Below, in pieces: positions 1 through 6,481 of a stretch of DNA of 10,332 bases. The DNA comes from a bacterium (GTDB lineage Bacteria; Chloroflexota; Dormibacteria; UBA8260; Bog-877), in NCBI GenBank assembly GCA_021791345.1, contig JAJYWT010000146.1, positions 1 to 10,332 of the forward strand, written 5' to 3'. The translations under genes and the position numbers were made by a program. How positions within the stretch are numbered: position 1 is the stretch's first letter; every line of letters starts with the position of its first letter. The notes below the pieces were generated by a model. That model was given only the letters and a program-made list of their open reading frames with translations. It ran no database searches and had not been told where the DNA came from.

Positions 1-1
1 G

Positions 2-667
2 GTGGATGAGACCGCCGACCTCAAACTGGCCGCCGCGGAGATCACCCGCTCCGCCTTCGGCTTCCAGGGGCAGAAGTGCTCAGCGGGCTCGCGGGCGGTT
101 TTGGTCTCCTCCATTTACGACGAGCTGGTGCCGCGGGTTCTGGAGCTGACCCGCAGGCTGCGGATGGGAGACCCGGTCGACCCCGAGGTGGGGCTGGGTC
201 CGGTGATCGATGGGGATGCCGAGGAGAAGATCCTGGACTACCTGCAGCTGGGAAGGCAGGAGGGGGAGCTGCTCACGGGCGGGTCCCGAGCTGACGGCGA
301 CGGCCACTTCATCGAGCCCACGATCTTCGGCTCGGTCGCAGAGGGGGCGCGGATCGCGACTGAGGAGATCTTCGGGCCGGTGCTGGCGGTCGTCCGGGCC
401 AAGGACTTCGAGGATGGGCTGCGGATCGCCAACCAGACCGAGTACGGGCTGACGGGGTCCTACTTCAGCCGCGACCCGGAGCGGATCGCCCACGCCAAGG
501 ACCGGTTCCACGTGGGGAACCTGTACATCAACCGCCGCTCCACCGGGGCCCAGATGGGGGTGCACCCATTCGGGGGCTTCAACATGAGCGGGACCGACAC
601 CAAGGCCGGGGGGCCGGACTACCTGCTCTTCTTCGTGCAGGGGCAGAGCGTCGCCGAGAAGCTGTAG
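2..667 (+). CDS. pruA: 1-pyrroline-5-carboxylate dehydrogenase, C-terminal part (5' truncated by window edge)
   Basis: This is the last 221 residues of an NAD(P)-dependent aldehyde dehydrogenase that oxidises glutamate-5-semialdehyde (from 1-pyrroline-5-carboxylate) to glutamate, the second step of proline breakdown. The open frame runs off the left edge, so the first GTG is not taken as the start; family members are about 515 residues. Visible residue 26 is the catalytic Cys in FQGQKCSAGSR. E122 lies in the EEIFGPV motif that contacts the cofactor. The C-terminal block HPFGGFNMSGTDTKAGGPDY (residues 188-207) is diagnostic of the RocA/PruA branch rather than of general or ketoglutarate-semialdehyde dehydrogenases. 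The stop lies nine bases before the next start, so the two genes are probably co-transcribed. Enzymes of this branch are known to accept the 3-hydroxy derivative as well, which matters given the two genes that follow. Confidence 0.93.
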   Translation: MDETADLKLAAAEITRSAFGFQGQKCSAGSRAVLVSSIYDELVPRVLELTRRLRMGDPVDPEVGLGPVIDGDAEEKILDYLQLGRQEGELLTGGSRADGDGHFIEPTIFGSVAEGARIATEEIFGPVLAVVRAKDFEDGLRIANQTEYGLTGSYFSRDPERIAHAKDRFHVGNLYINRRSTGAQMGVHPFGGFNMSGTDTKAGGPDYLLFFVQGQSVAEKL

Positions 668-675
668 GCATTTTT

Positions 676-1740
676 GTGCCGGCGGTGCGCGATGTGGTGG
701 CGATCGACCTCCACGCCGGGGGTGAGCCGGGGCGGGTGGTGGTGGGCGGGGTGCCGGACGTCCCCGGCCGGGACATGTTCGAGAAGATGCAGTACTTCCA
801 GGACCATCTGGACGACCTGCGGCTGCGGATGCTGCGCGAGCCGCGCGGCTATCCGGCCGCCAACTGCAATGTGATCCTGCCTCCGACCGATCCCCGGGCC
901 GCCGCCGGCTACGTGATCATGGAACAGGTCGAGTACCCGCCGATGTCGGGCAGCAACACCATCTGCGTGGCGACCGCGCTGATCGAGCTGGGGATGGTCG
1001 AGGTGGAAGAGCCGATCACCACCTTCACCCTTCAGGCGCCGGCCGGACTGGTGGAGATCCGCGCCGAGGTGGTGGACGGGCGGGCCCGCAGCATCACCTT
1101 CGAGAGCGTCCCCAGCTTCGTCCTCGCCCAGGGCCTGAGCGTGGAGGTTCCCACCCTAGGCGAGGTGGCGGTGGACATCGCCTACGGGGGCATGGTCTAC
1201 GTGCTGGCGGAGGCCGCGCAGCTCGGCTTGGAGCTCGTCCCCGCCCGGGCGCGCGAGCTGGCCCGGGCCGGGGAGCTCATCAAGGCCGCGACCAAGGAGC
1301 AGGCGCCGCAGACCCATCCTGAGAACCCCAAGATCCAGGGTCCCACCATCGCCTTGCTGTACGGTCCTCCCAGCGGCAGCCACGCCGACTCCCGCAACAC
1401 CGTGGTGGTCTCCACCGGGGAGCTGGAGTGGGGCAGGCCGGACAGCTGGACCGGAGCGCTAGACCGCTCACCCTGCGGAACCGGCACCTGCGCCCGCATG
1501 GCGGTGCTGCACGCCCAGGGCAGGCTCCCCCTCGGCCGCGACTTCCGTCACGAGGGAATCCTGGGCACGGTCTTCACAGGCCGGCTCATTGGTGAGACCA
1601 TGGTCGGTGGTAGACCAGCTGTAATCCCCACGATCACCGGGCGCGCCCATGTCACCGGTCACGCCCGCTACGTGCTCGACCGCGACGACCCCTTCCCGCA
1701 GGGCTTCACGGTGGGCGACATCTGGGGCGCCGGCAGCTGA
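676..1740 (+). CDS. Proline racemase / hydroxyproline epimerase superfamily enzyme (Ser-Cys active site)
   Basis: The 354-residue protein has the length and fold signature of the PLP-independent proline racemase superfamily, which racemises proline, epimerises 4-hydroxyproline at C2, or dehydrates trans-3-hydroxy-L-proline. It opens with IDLHAGGEPGRVV (residues 10-22). The first active-site motif, normally MCGH, reads M-S-G-S at residues 90-93, so the first catalytic Cys is Ser91. The second motif, DRSPCGTGT at 263-271, keeps Cys267. HADSRNTVV at 236-244 is also typical. A Ser-Cys pair argues against a classical proline racemase (Cys-Cys) and against the Cys-Thr dehydratases, and is compatible with the Ser-Cys members linked to hydroxyproline substrates. 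The GTG start is chosen because it sits just before the conserved N-terminal block. Only a weak AGG lies upstream, so translation may be coupled to pruA. The exact substrate is not settled by sequence. Confidence 0.9.
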   Translation: MPAVRDVVAIDLHAGGEPGRVVVGGVPDVPGRDMFEKMQYFQDHLDDLRLRMLREPRGYPAANCNVILPPTDPRAAAGYVIMEQVEYPPMSGSNTICVATALIELGMVEVEEPITTFTLQAPAGLVEIRAEVVDGRARSITFESVPSFVLAQGLSVEVPTLGEVAVDIAYGGMVYVLAEAAQLGLELVPARARELARAGELIKAATKEQAPQTHPENPKIQGPTIALLYGPPSGSHADSRNTVVVSTGELEWGRPDSWTGALDRSPCGTGTCARMAVLHAQGRLPLGRDFRHEGILGTVFTGRLIGETMVGGRPAVIPTITGRAHVTGHARYVLDRDDPFPQGFTVGDIWGAGS

Positions 1741-1773
1741 GCCCATCGAATCGTCATCCACCCGCCGCGACAT

Positions 1774-1779
1774 GAGGAG
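1774..1779 (+). promoter_or_regulatory. Ribosome binding site of the aldolase gene
   Basis: GAGGAG lies nine bases before the ATG at 1789, a good Shine-Dalgarno match in the 48-base gap after the racemase-family gene. It fixes the aldolase start. Confidence 0.75.
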
Positions 1780-1788
1780 CAAGACCCG

Positions 1789-2448
1789 ATGACCATCAGC
1801 GCAGACCGCGTGACCCAGCACTTCCCCAACCGTCTGGCGGCCGTGATCCGCTGGAGCGATCCGGACGCCGCCTATCAGGCCGTGCTCACGGTGGCACGAG
1901 CCGGGGTGGGCTCGGTGGAGATCACCTCCGGCACCCCCCGGGCGTTCGAGCTGATCCGGAGGCTGCGCCAGGAGGTGGCGGGCAGCTGCATGGTCGGGGC
2001 GGGGACCATCACCGACGCGGCCCTCGCCCGCCAGGCGGTCGAGAGTGGGGCCGACTATGTGGTGACCCCGTACCTGACACCGGAGGCAGCCGCGGTCGCC
2101 CGCGAGGCCGGCCTGTTCCTGGTCATGGGAGCGACCACCCCGAGTGAGATCGCTCGAGCCGAGGCGCTCGGCGCCGATCTGGTGAAGGTGTTCCCGGCGG
2201 CTCCGATCGGCGGCCCGGGGTACATCCGCGCCGTCCGCGGACCGATGCCGACCGTGCCTCTTTGGGTGAGCGGCGGGGTGGGGATAGCGGACGTGGCCGC
2301 TTATCTGCAGGCGGGCGTTCAGGTGGTCGGGCTCACCAACGACCTCTTCCGCAGCGAGATCCTGCAGCGCGGAGACTGGGAACAGCTGGCCGGTCTGGCG
2401 CGCCAGGCACTGGCGCAGGCGGGTGCCAAGGCCGCGGTCACGGTCTGA
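1789..2448 (+). CDS. KDPG / 4-hydroxy-2-oxoglutarate aldolase family protein (Eda-like)
   Basis: This 219-residue class I aldolase has the length of the Eda family, whose members split 2-keto-3-deoxy-6-phosphogluconate, or 4-hydroxy-2-oxoglutarate, into pyruvate plus an aldehyde. The Schiff-base lysine is K133 in LVKVFPAA. The general acid/base Glu is E44 in SVEIT, VGAGT is at 69-73, and the GG pair of the phosphate site is at 162-163. Two residues differ from E. coli Eda as I align them from memory: the substrate-binding Arg after EVTL (Arg49) is Gly48, and the phosphate-site Ser184 is replaced within GLTNDL. This points away from the sugar phosphate and fits a small unphosphorylated substrate, though that is inference. 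The gene follows the racemase-family gene by 48 bases in the same direction, consistent with a pathway releasing pyruvate and glyoxylate from 4-hydroxy-2-oxoglutarate. Confidence 0.88.
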   Translation: MTISADRVTQHFPNRLAAVIRWSDPDAAYQAVLTVARAGVGSVEITSGTPRAFELIRRLRQEVAGSCMVGAGTITDAALARQAVESGADYVVTPYLTPEAAAVAREAGLFLVMGATTPSEIARAEALGADLVKVFPAAPIGGPGYIRAVRGPMPTVPLWVSGGVGIADVAAYLQAGVQVVGLTNDLFRSEILQRGDWEQLAGLARQALAQAGAKAAVTV

Positions 2449-2460
2449 GGGGCGTCCCTC
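2447..2460. terminator. Short inverted repeat at convergent gene ends, possible weak terminator
   Basis: GAGGG and CCCTC form a five-pair stem around a four-base loop, overlapping the aldolase stop and lying in the 36-base gap before the permease stop on the other strand. CTTAA follows but there is no T-tract, so it is at best a weak intrinsic terminator for the converging transcripts. Confidence 0.25.
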
Positions 2461-2484
2461 CTTAAGCGACCCGGGGCGCGAAGG

Positions 2485-3984
2485 TCATAGGAGCGAGGGC
2501 TCAACCGCCTCCTCAGGCGTGGTCTGGGCCACCGCCTCCGCGTCCCGGCCGTGGAAGAGCACGGTGCCGGTCGTGCGCAGCTTGGGCCACCAGGCGAACG
2601 CCAGTCCCAGCACCAGCAGAACCGCGATCGTCTGGTCGATGCCGTTGCCGATCGCCTTCGGCCCGTAGATGAAGAAGGCCACCAGGAGCGCCCCCATCAC
2701 GGTGGTCGAGAACAGCGCCCCGACCCTCAGCAGGCGATGCTCATGGGGGGCCAGCCAGGTCCCCGGCACGCGGCGGTGGCCGATGGTCAGAAAGACGCTG
2801 GCGGTCACCGAGTCCAGGAAGAACTCCGCCAAGAGGAAGAAGCCGGCGGCGGAGAGCACCAGGTTGAAGAACGAGCCCAGGGAGGTCACGAACACCTGGA
2901 GGGCGACCACCACCAGCGCCAATCCCAGGCTGGCCACGATGGCTACGTGGGGGACCTGGCGGCGGTTCAGCGAGGCGAAAACCGAGGGGATGAGGCGCTC
3001 GCGCCCCATCGCGTAGAGGGCCCGGGTCAGGATGTAGGTGGTGAGCCAGAGCCCGCCGGCGGTGGAGGCCAGGATGGGGATCAGCATCACCCAAGGGGCG
3101 CCCGGGATAAGCCGGGCCGACCACAGGGCCAGCGGGTTGGTGGCTCCCGCCAGCTGGTGCAGCGGGGTCTCGCCCAGCATCAGCGGGTAGAGGATCGCGT
3201 AGAAGAGGAGGGCCCCGATCGCTCCGATGATGCCGCCGATCCCGGGATGCTGGCGCGGCCGCAGCGACTCCTCGGCGGCGTAGCTGTCGATCTCCCAGCC
3301 GTCCAGGATGGTCGCCGCCACCACCGCCACGATCAGGATCCCGCCGATCGGGGGTGGACCAAAGTGGATGGGGACGCTGATGCGGTGCCAGTTGAGCACG
3401 CCGAGGACCCCGAAGGTCGCCAGCGAGACCATCTCCAGGACGAAGAACGCCTGGGTGATCCGCGCCGTCGGCCGCCCGCCGAGCAGCAGGGGGACGGCCG
3501 CGAACAGGATCCAGAAGAGGGTCACTCCCACGTGCACGATCGCTGGGGCCTGGTAGTGGGGGGCGATCAGCGCCAGCGTGTAGCTCCCGGCCGGGATCGC
3601 GATTGGCGGGATCGAGGTGAAGTAGGCCAGGATCAGGATCCACGCCTGGTAGCGGGAGGCGGACTTGCCGATCACCCTCGCTGACCAGTGATAGGAGGCC
3701 CCCGAGTGCGGGAAGTGCTGGTTCAGGAGCCGGAAGACAAAGCTTGACACCAGAAACGGCAGGGCCAGGATCGCGATCGCGGGCAGCGTCCACCAACCCG
3801 CGTCGGCGGCCATGACGCCCCCGGTGGCGGCGACTGAGAACAGGGGGCCCACGCTCGAAACCGACAGCGGCACCAGGTCGGTCAGGTGGAAGAGCTGGGC
3901 CAGCTTGCGCTCGCCGGTGGGCTCAGGCGCTTCGACTCCCTCGGCCAAGATGTCCTCGCTGCAAACCGACCCTTCGCGGCCCAC
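2485..3984 (-). CDS. APC-superfamily amino acid permease
   Basis: The 499-residue integral membrane protein has about twelve hydrophobic segments after a roughly 35-residue hydrophilic N-terminus, as expected for the amino acid-polyamine-organocation transporters. The first segment contains SVSSVGPLFSVAATGG (residues 41-56), matching the glycine-rich unwound helix that binds the substrate's amino and carboxyl groups. FPHSGASYHW at 91-100 is the loop motif typical of the family. It would import an amino acid or related amine, substrate unknown. It converges with the proline/hydroxyproline-type operon, 36 bases away, which makes a proline-like substrate reasonable but unproven. The GTG at 3984 is the longest start; its nearest purine-rich site (GGGGAG, 13 bases away) is distant. 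A TTG at residue 13 (3946-3948), preceded by GAGGA, is an alternative start that would not touch the membrane domain. Confidence 0.88.
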   Translation of the reverse strand: MGREGSVCSEDILAEGVEAPEPTGERKLAQLFHLTDLVPLSVSSVGPLFSVAATGGVMAADAGWWTLPAIAILALPFLVSSFVFRLLNQHFPHSGASYHWSARVIGKSASRYQAWILILAYFTSIPPIAIPAGSYTLALIAPHYQAPAIVHVGVTLFWILFAAVPLLLGGRPTARITQAFFVLEMVSLATFGVLGVLNWHRISVPIHFGPPPIGGILIVAVVAATILDGWEIDSYAAEESLRPRQHPGIGGIIGAIGALLFYAILYPLMLGETPLHQLAGATNPLALWSARLIPGAPWVMLIPILASTAGGLWLTTYILTRALYAMGRERLIPSVFASLNRRQVPHVAIVASLGLALVVVALQVFVTSLGSFFNLVLSAAGFFLLAEFFLDSVTASVFLTIGHRRVPGTWLAPHEHRLLRVGALFSTTVMGALLVAFFIYGPKAIGNGIDQTIAVLLVLGLAFAWWPKLRTTGTVLFHGRDAEAVAQTTPEEAVEPSLL

Positions 3985-4008
3985 GTAACCGCCACCGCTC
4001 CCCAGAAG

Positions 4009-4039
4009 AGTCTATCCCACTATTGCCAAGAAGATGCAA
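4009..4039 (-). promoter_or_regulatory. Possible sigma70-type promoter of the permease gene
   Basis: Read on the minus strand, TTGCAT (4034-4039) and TAGACT (4009-4014) are separated by 19 bases in the comparatively AT-rich gap upstream of the permease. The match is moderate and the spacing long. A transcript would begin about 20 bases before the GTG start. Confidence 0.3.
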
Positions 4040-4087
4040 CTGGAATCGGATCGCGACACGGAACGCAGGACCGGCCGCCCGTCGGGC

Positions 4088-5416
4088 TCACCAGAGGGGC
4101 TGGCTGCTGACCTTGGGATCCGGTGGCAGCCCGACTCCGAGGTGAGCCAGCGCCTCTCCGACCACGTAGATCGACCCGATCACGACCACCAACCCCTGGG
4201 TCCCCGCCGCCGACCGCGCCGTCTCGAGCGCATCCGCGACCGCGGGCACGACCACCGCCGCTCCCGGCCACTCACCAGCCAGGAGCCCGGGCTCGACGGC
4301 GCGGGCGGAATCGGCCTGGGCGAGGTAGGCTCGCTCGAAGGGCAGGGTCGCGAGCAGTTCCAGCATGCCCCGGTGGTCGTGGTCCCCCATCGCGCCGAAC
4401 ACCAGCATGCCGCGATGCCCCGCCAGCCACCGCCGCAGGTCGTCGCGGACCGCGGCGACCGCGTGGGGGTTGTGGGCGGAGTCGACGATGACCAACGGGC
4501 TGGTGGCGGCAACCTGCATCCTCCCCGGCCACTTGGCCTGGGCCAGGCCCTCTCTGATGTCGCGGGGGCCGATGGGGAACCCCCGCTCTGTGAGGCAGTC
4601 GGCGATCGCCGCCGAGAGCGCCGCGTTGGCGAGTTGAACCCCCCCGCCCAGGCCCACCGAAATCCCCTCATGCTCCCGCAGCGGGGTGTGGACCGAGATC
4701 GCACCCGGCGACGATTCCGAGCCCGCGGGCGCCCAGCGGATCTCCCTTCCCAGCTCCCACAGCCGCGCGCCGGCGCGCTGGGCGGACGCGCGGATCACGG
4801 GCAGGGCATCCTCGCCGGCGCCGGTCAGCGCCAGGTCGCCCGGCTTGATGATCGCGGCCTTCTCCCTGGCGATCTCGGCCACGGTGTTGCCGAGCTGCGC
4901 CTGGTGGTCGAGCCCCACGGTCACGACCACCGCCACTCCGCCGTCCCAGACGTTGGTCGCGTCGAGCCTGCCCCCAAGGCCGACCTCGCAGACGGTGAGT
5001 TCGGCGCCGTACTCCGCGGCAGCGATGAAGCCCATGGCGGTCAGGAGCTCGTGGTGGGTCGGGAGCCCTGCGGATCGGTCCATCCTCGACTCGGCCTCGA
5101 GCACCCGGTCGACCAGCTCCTCGAACCGCTCCTTCGACACCGGCTCTGCCCCCAGCCGGATCCGCTCCCTGTAGCTGGTGAGGTGGGGCTTGGTCAGGAG
5201 CGCCACCCTGAGCCCGGCCTGCCGGCCGATCTCGGCCACCATGGCGCACACCGAGCCCTTGCCGTTGGTCCCGGCGACCAGCACTCCGCGCAGCCGGCGC
5301 TCGGGGTTGCCCACAGCCGCGAGCAGCGACTCGGTGGTCGCCAGGCCCAGACGCATCCCCCGGTGGCTGGCGGCACCGAGGCGGGACAGCGATTGCTCGT
5401 AGCTCACTTCTGGCAT
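4088..5416 (-). CDS. folC: Bifunctional folylpolyglutamate synthase / dihydrofolate synthase
   Basis: The 442-residue cytoplasmic Mur-ligase-family protein joins glutamate to dihydropteroate and/or extends the polyglutamate tail of folates, using ATP. Residues 49-55 are the P-loop GTNGKGS. KPHLTSYRERI at 76-86 is the folate-binding loop signature, and EVGLGGRLDATN at 144-155 is the central metal/ATP-site block. VGLDH at 167-171 and REKAAIIKPG at 184-193 follow in the usual order. The C-terminal domain carries WPGRMQ (296-301), VDSAHNP (311-317, usually DGAHNP) and GSIYVVGE (414-421). Length is normal for FolC. The ATG start is well placed relative to the P-loop, but no Shine-Dalgarno sequence is visible upstream. 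The gene stands alone here, without other folate genes, and its start faces that of the lipoprotein gene nine bases away. Confidence 0.95.
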   Translation of the reverse strand: MPEVSYEQSLSRLGAASHRGMRLGLATTESLLAAVGNPERRLRGVLVAGTNGKGSVCAMVAEIGRQAGLRVALLTKPHLTSYRERIRLGAEPVSKERFEELVDRVLEAESRMDRSAGLPTHHELLTAMGFIAAAEYGAELTVCEVGLGGRLDATNVWDGGVAVVVTVGLDHQAQLGNTVAEIAREKAAIIKPGDLALTGAGEDALPVIRASAQRAGARLWELGREIRWAPAGSESSPGAISVHTPLREHEGISVGLGGGVQLANAALSAAIADCLTERGFPIGPRDIREGLAQAKWPGRMQVAATSPLVIVDSAHNPHAVAAVRDDLRRWLAGHRGMLVFGAMGDHDHRGMLELLATLPFERAYLAQADSARAVEPGLLAGEWPGAAVVVPAVADALETARSAAGTQGLVVVIGSIYVVGEALAHLGVGLPPDPKVSSQPLW

Positions 5417-5425
5417 TCTGAGGGA

Positions 5426-6469
5426 GTGACCGCTGGGAGCCCCCGCAGCCTTGCTCCGATCGTCCTCGGCGCTCTCGCCTCCACCTGGTTGCTGGCGTCG
5501 TGCGGCGCTCCTCCCGCCCCCAGGCCCACACCCAGGCCGCGCCCAACCCCGGTGGAGCTGGCGTTCGGGGTGCTGCCCCTGGGCGGCGTGGTGTCGGCGC
5601 CGCTTTCGATTGCGGGGCCATACCAGCTCTCACCGGCCCTGCCCCCCCTGCCCGCCCGGGTGCTGGCGGCGAAGGTGGAGGGCAGCCCGGAGGTGACGCT
5701 CAACGACCTCGCCAGCGATCTCGGAGTCCCGGGGCCGCCGATCAGCTTCGGCGGGGGGCTCGCCTACAACTTGGGATCGACCACCGGCTACCAGCTCACC
5801 TCGACGCCGGGCCTTGCCGACTTCAACTTCCATCCCAACACCCCGGTCGACGAGACCGGGGCGACTCCCACCGTGACCGCCGCCGAGCTCTTCGTGGAGC
5901 GCTTCCTGGCAGCGCACCACCTGCCGGGGCCGGGGTCGGGGCTCATCCCCCTGCCGCAGCTCACCAATGCCCATGCCGCCGACCGCCGGGTGTTCTTCCA
6001 GTGGAGCCAGGACGGCTATCCCGTGGTCAACATCCTGGGCCAGCCCGAGGAGATCTACGCGGACGTGGCCGCCAACTACCTGGACCAGCTCTCCCTGGTG
6101 GGGATCTCCGGAGCCGTGCCGGTGCCGATTCTGGGCGCCGACGCCCCCTATCCCGCCGCCTCCGCCAAGCTGCTGGTGGCGGACCTCAATGAGGGGCTCT
6201 TGAGCCCGGACTCGTACCTGCTGCAGGCCGACCTTGAGCCCTGGCCCAGCCCGTCCTCGACCCCCGCGGCACAGCCGGCGGTGGTGATCGGAGCGAAGCC
6301 GGCGGCGGTCGACAGCGCCGGTTTCGCAGTTCCGGTCTTGGTTCTGCAGGTGGCGGGACGCGCCCCGGGCACGCGGTTCGTGATGTGCGCCGCCGCGACC
6401 GATGCCTGCGCTCCCCTGCGCTACGCCAGTCCGCAGGCTACTCCATCACCCGGCTCTACCCCGGGCTGA
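5426..6469 (+). CDS. Unrecognised secreted lipoprotein
   Basis: I do not recognise the family. The 347-residue product begins with a short hydrophilic stretch and a hydrophobic segment (about residues 9-24) ending in the lipobox L-A-S-C, so Cys26 should be lipidated and the protein anchored on the outer face of the membrane. A Pro/Arg/Thr-rich linker (27-42) precedes a folded region. A second Pro/Ser linker lies near 272-285, two Cys (321 and 328) near the C-terminus could form a disulfide, and the tail is again Pro/Ser/Thr-rich. GTG 5426 is chosen because it gives a standard signal peptide. Its only purine-rich sequence (GAGGGA) abuts the start, so translation may be leaderless. A TTG at 5393 inside folC is a less likely alternative. 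An open frame continues far upstream to 4034, but that part is antisense to folC. Confidence 0.8.
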   Translation: MTAGSPRSLAPIVLGALASTWLLASCGAPPAPRPTPRPRPTPVELAFGVLPLGGVVSAPLSIAGPYQLSPALPPLPARVLAAKVEGSPEVTLNDLASDLGVPGPPISFGGGLAYNLGSTTGYQLTSTPGLADFNFHPNTPVDETGATPTVTAAELFVERFLAAHHLPGPGSGLIPLPQLTNAHAADRRVFFQWSQDGYPVVNILGQPEEIYADVAANYLDQLSLVGISGAVPVPILGADAPYPAASAKLLVADLNEGLLSPDSYLLQADLEPWPSPSSTPAAQPAVVIGAKPAAVDSAGFAVPVLVLQVAGRAPGTRFVMCAAATDACAPLRYASPQATPSPGSTPG

Positions 6470-6481
6470 GGGGCGAGGCGC

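Noticed and set aside
2551..3684. A 377-codon plus-strand ORF opposite the permease
   Set aside because: Its composition is Gln/Gly/Asp/Arg-rich without any domain. It mirrors the codon pattern of the real membrane protein gene on the minus strand.
4034..5425. A plus-strand open frame that joins the lipoprotein frame to give an 811-codon ORF
   Set aside because: It is antisense to folC, whose motifs are unmistakable. The translation is Arg/Gly/Pro/His-rich low-complexity typical of GC-rich shadow frames, and the lipoprotein signal peptide starts only at 5426.
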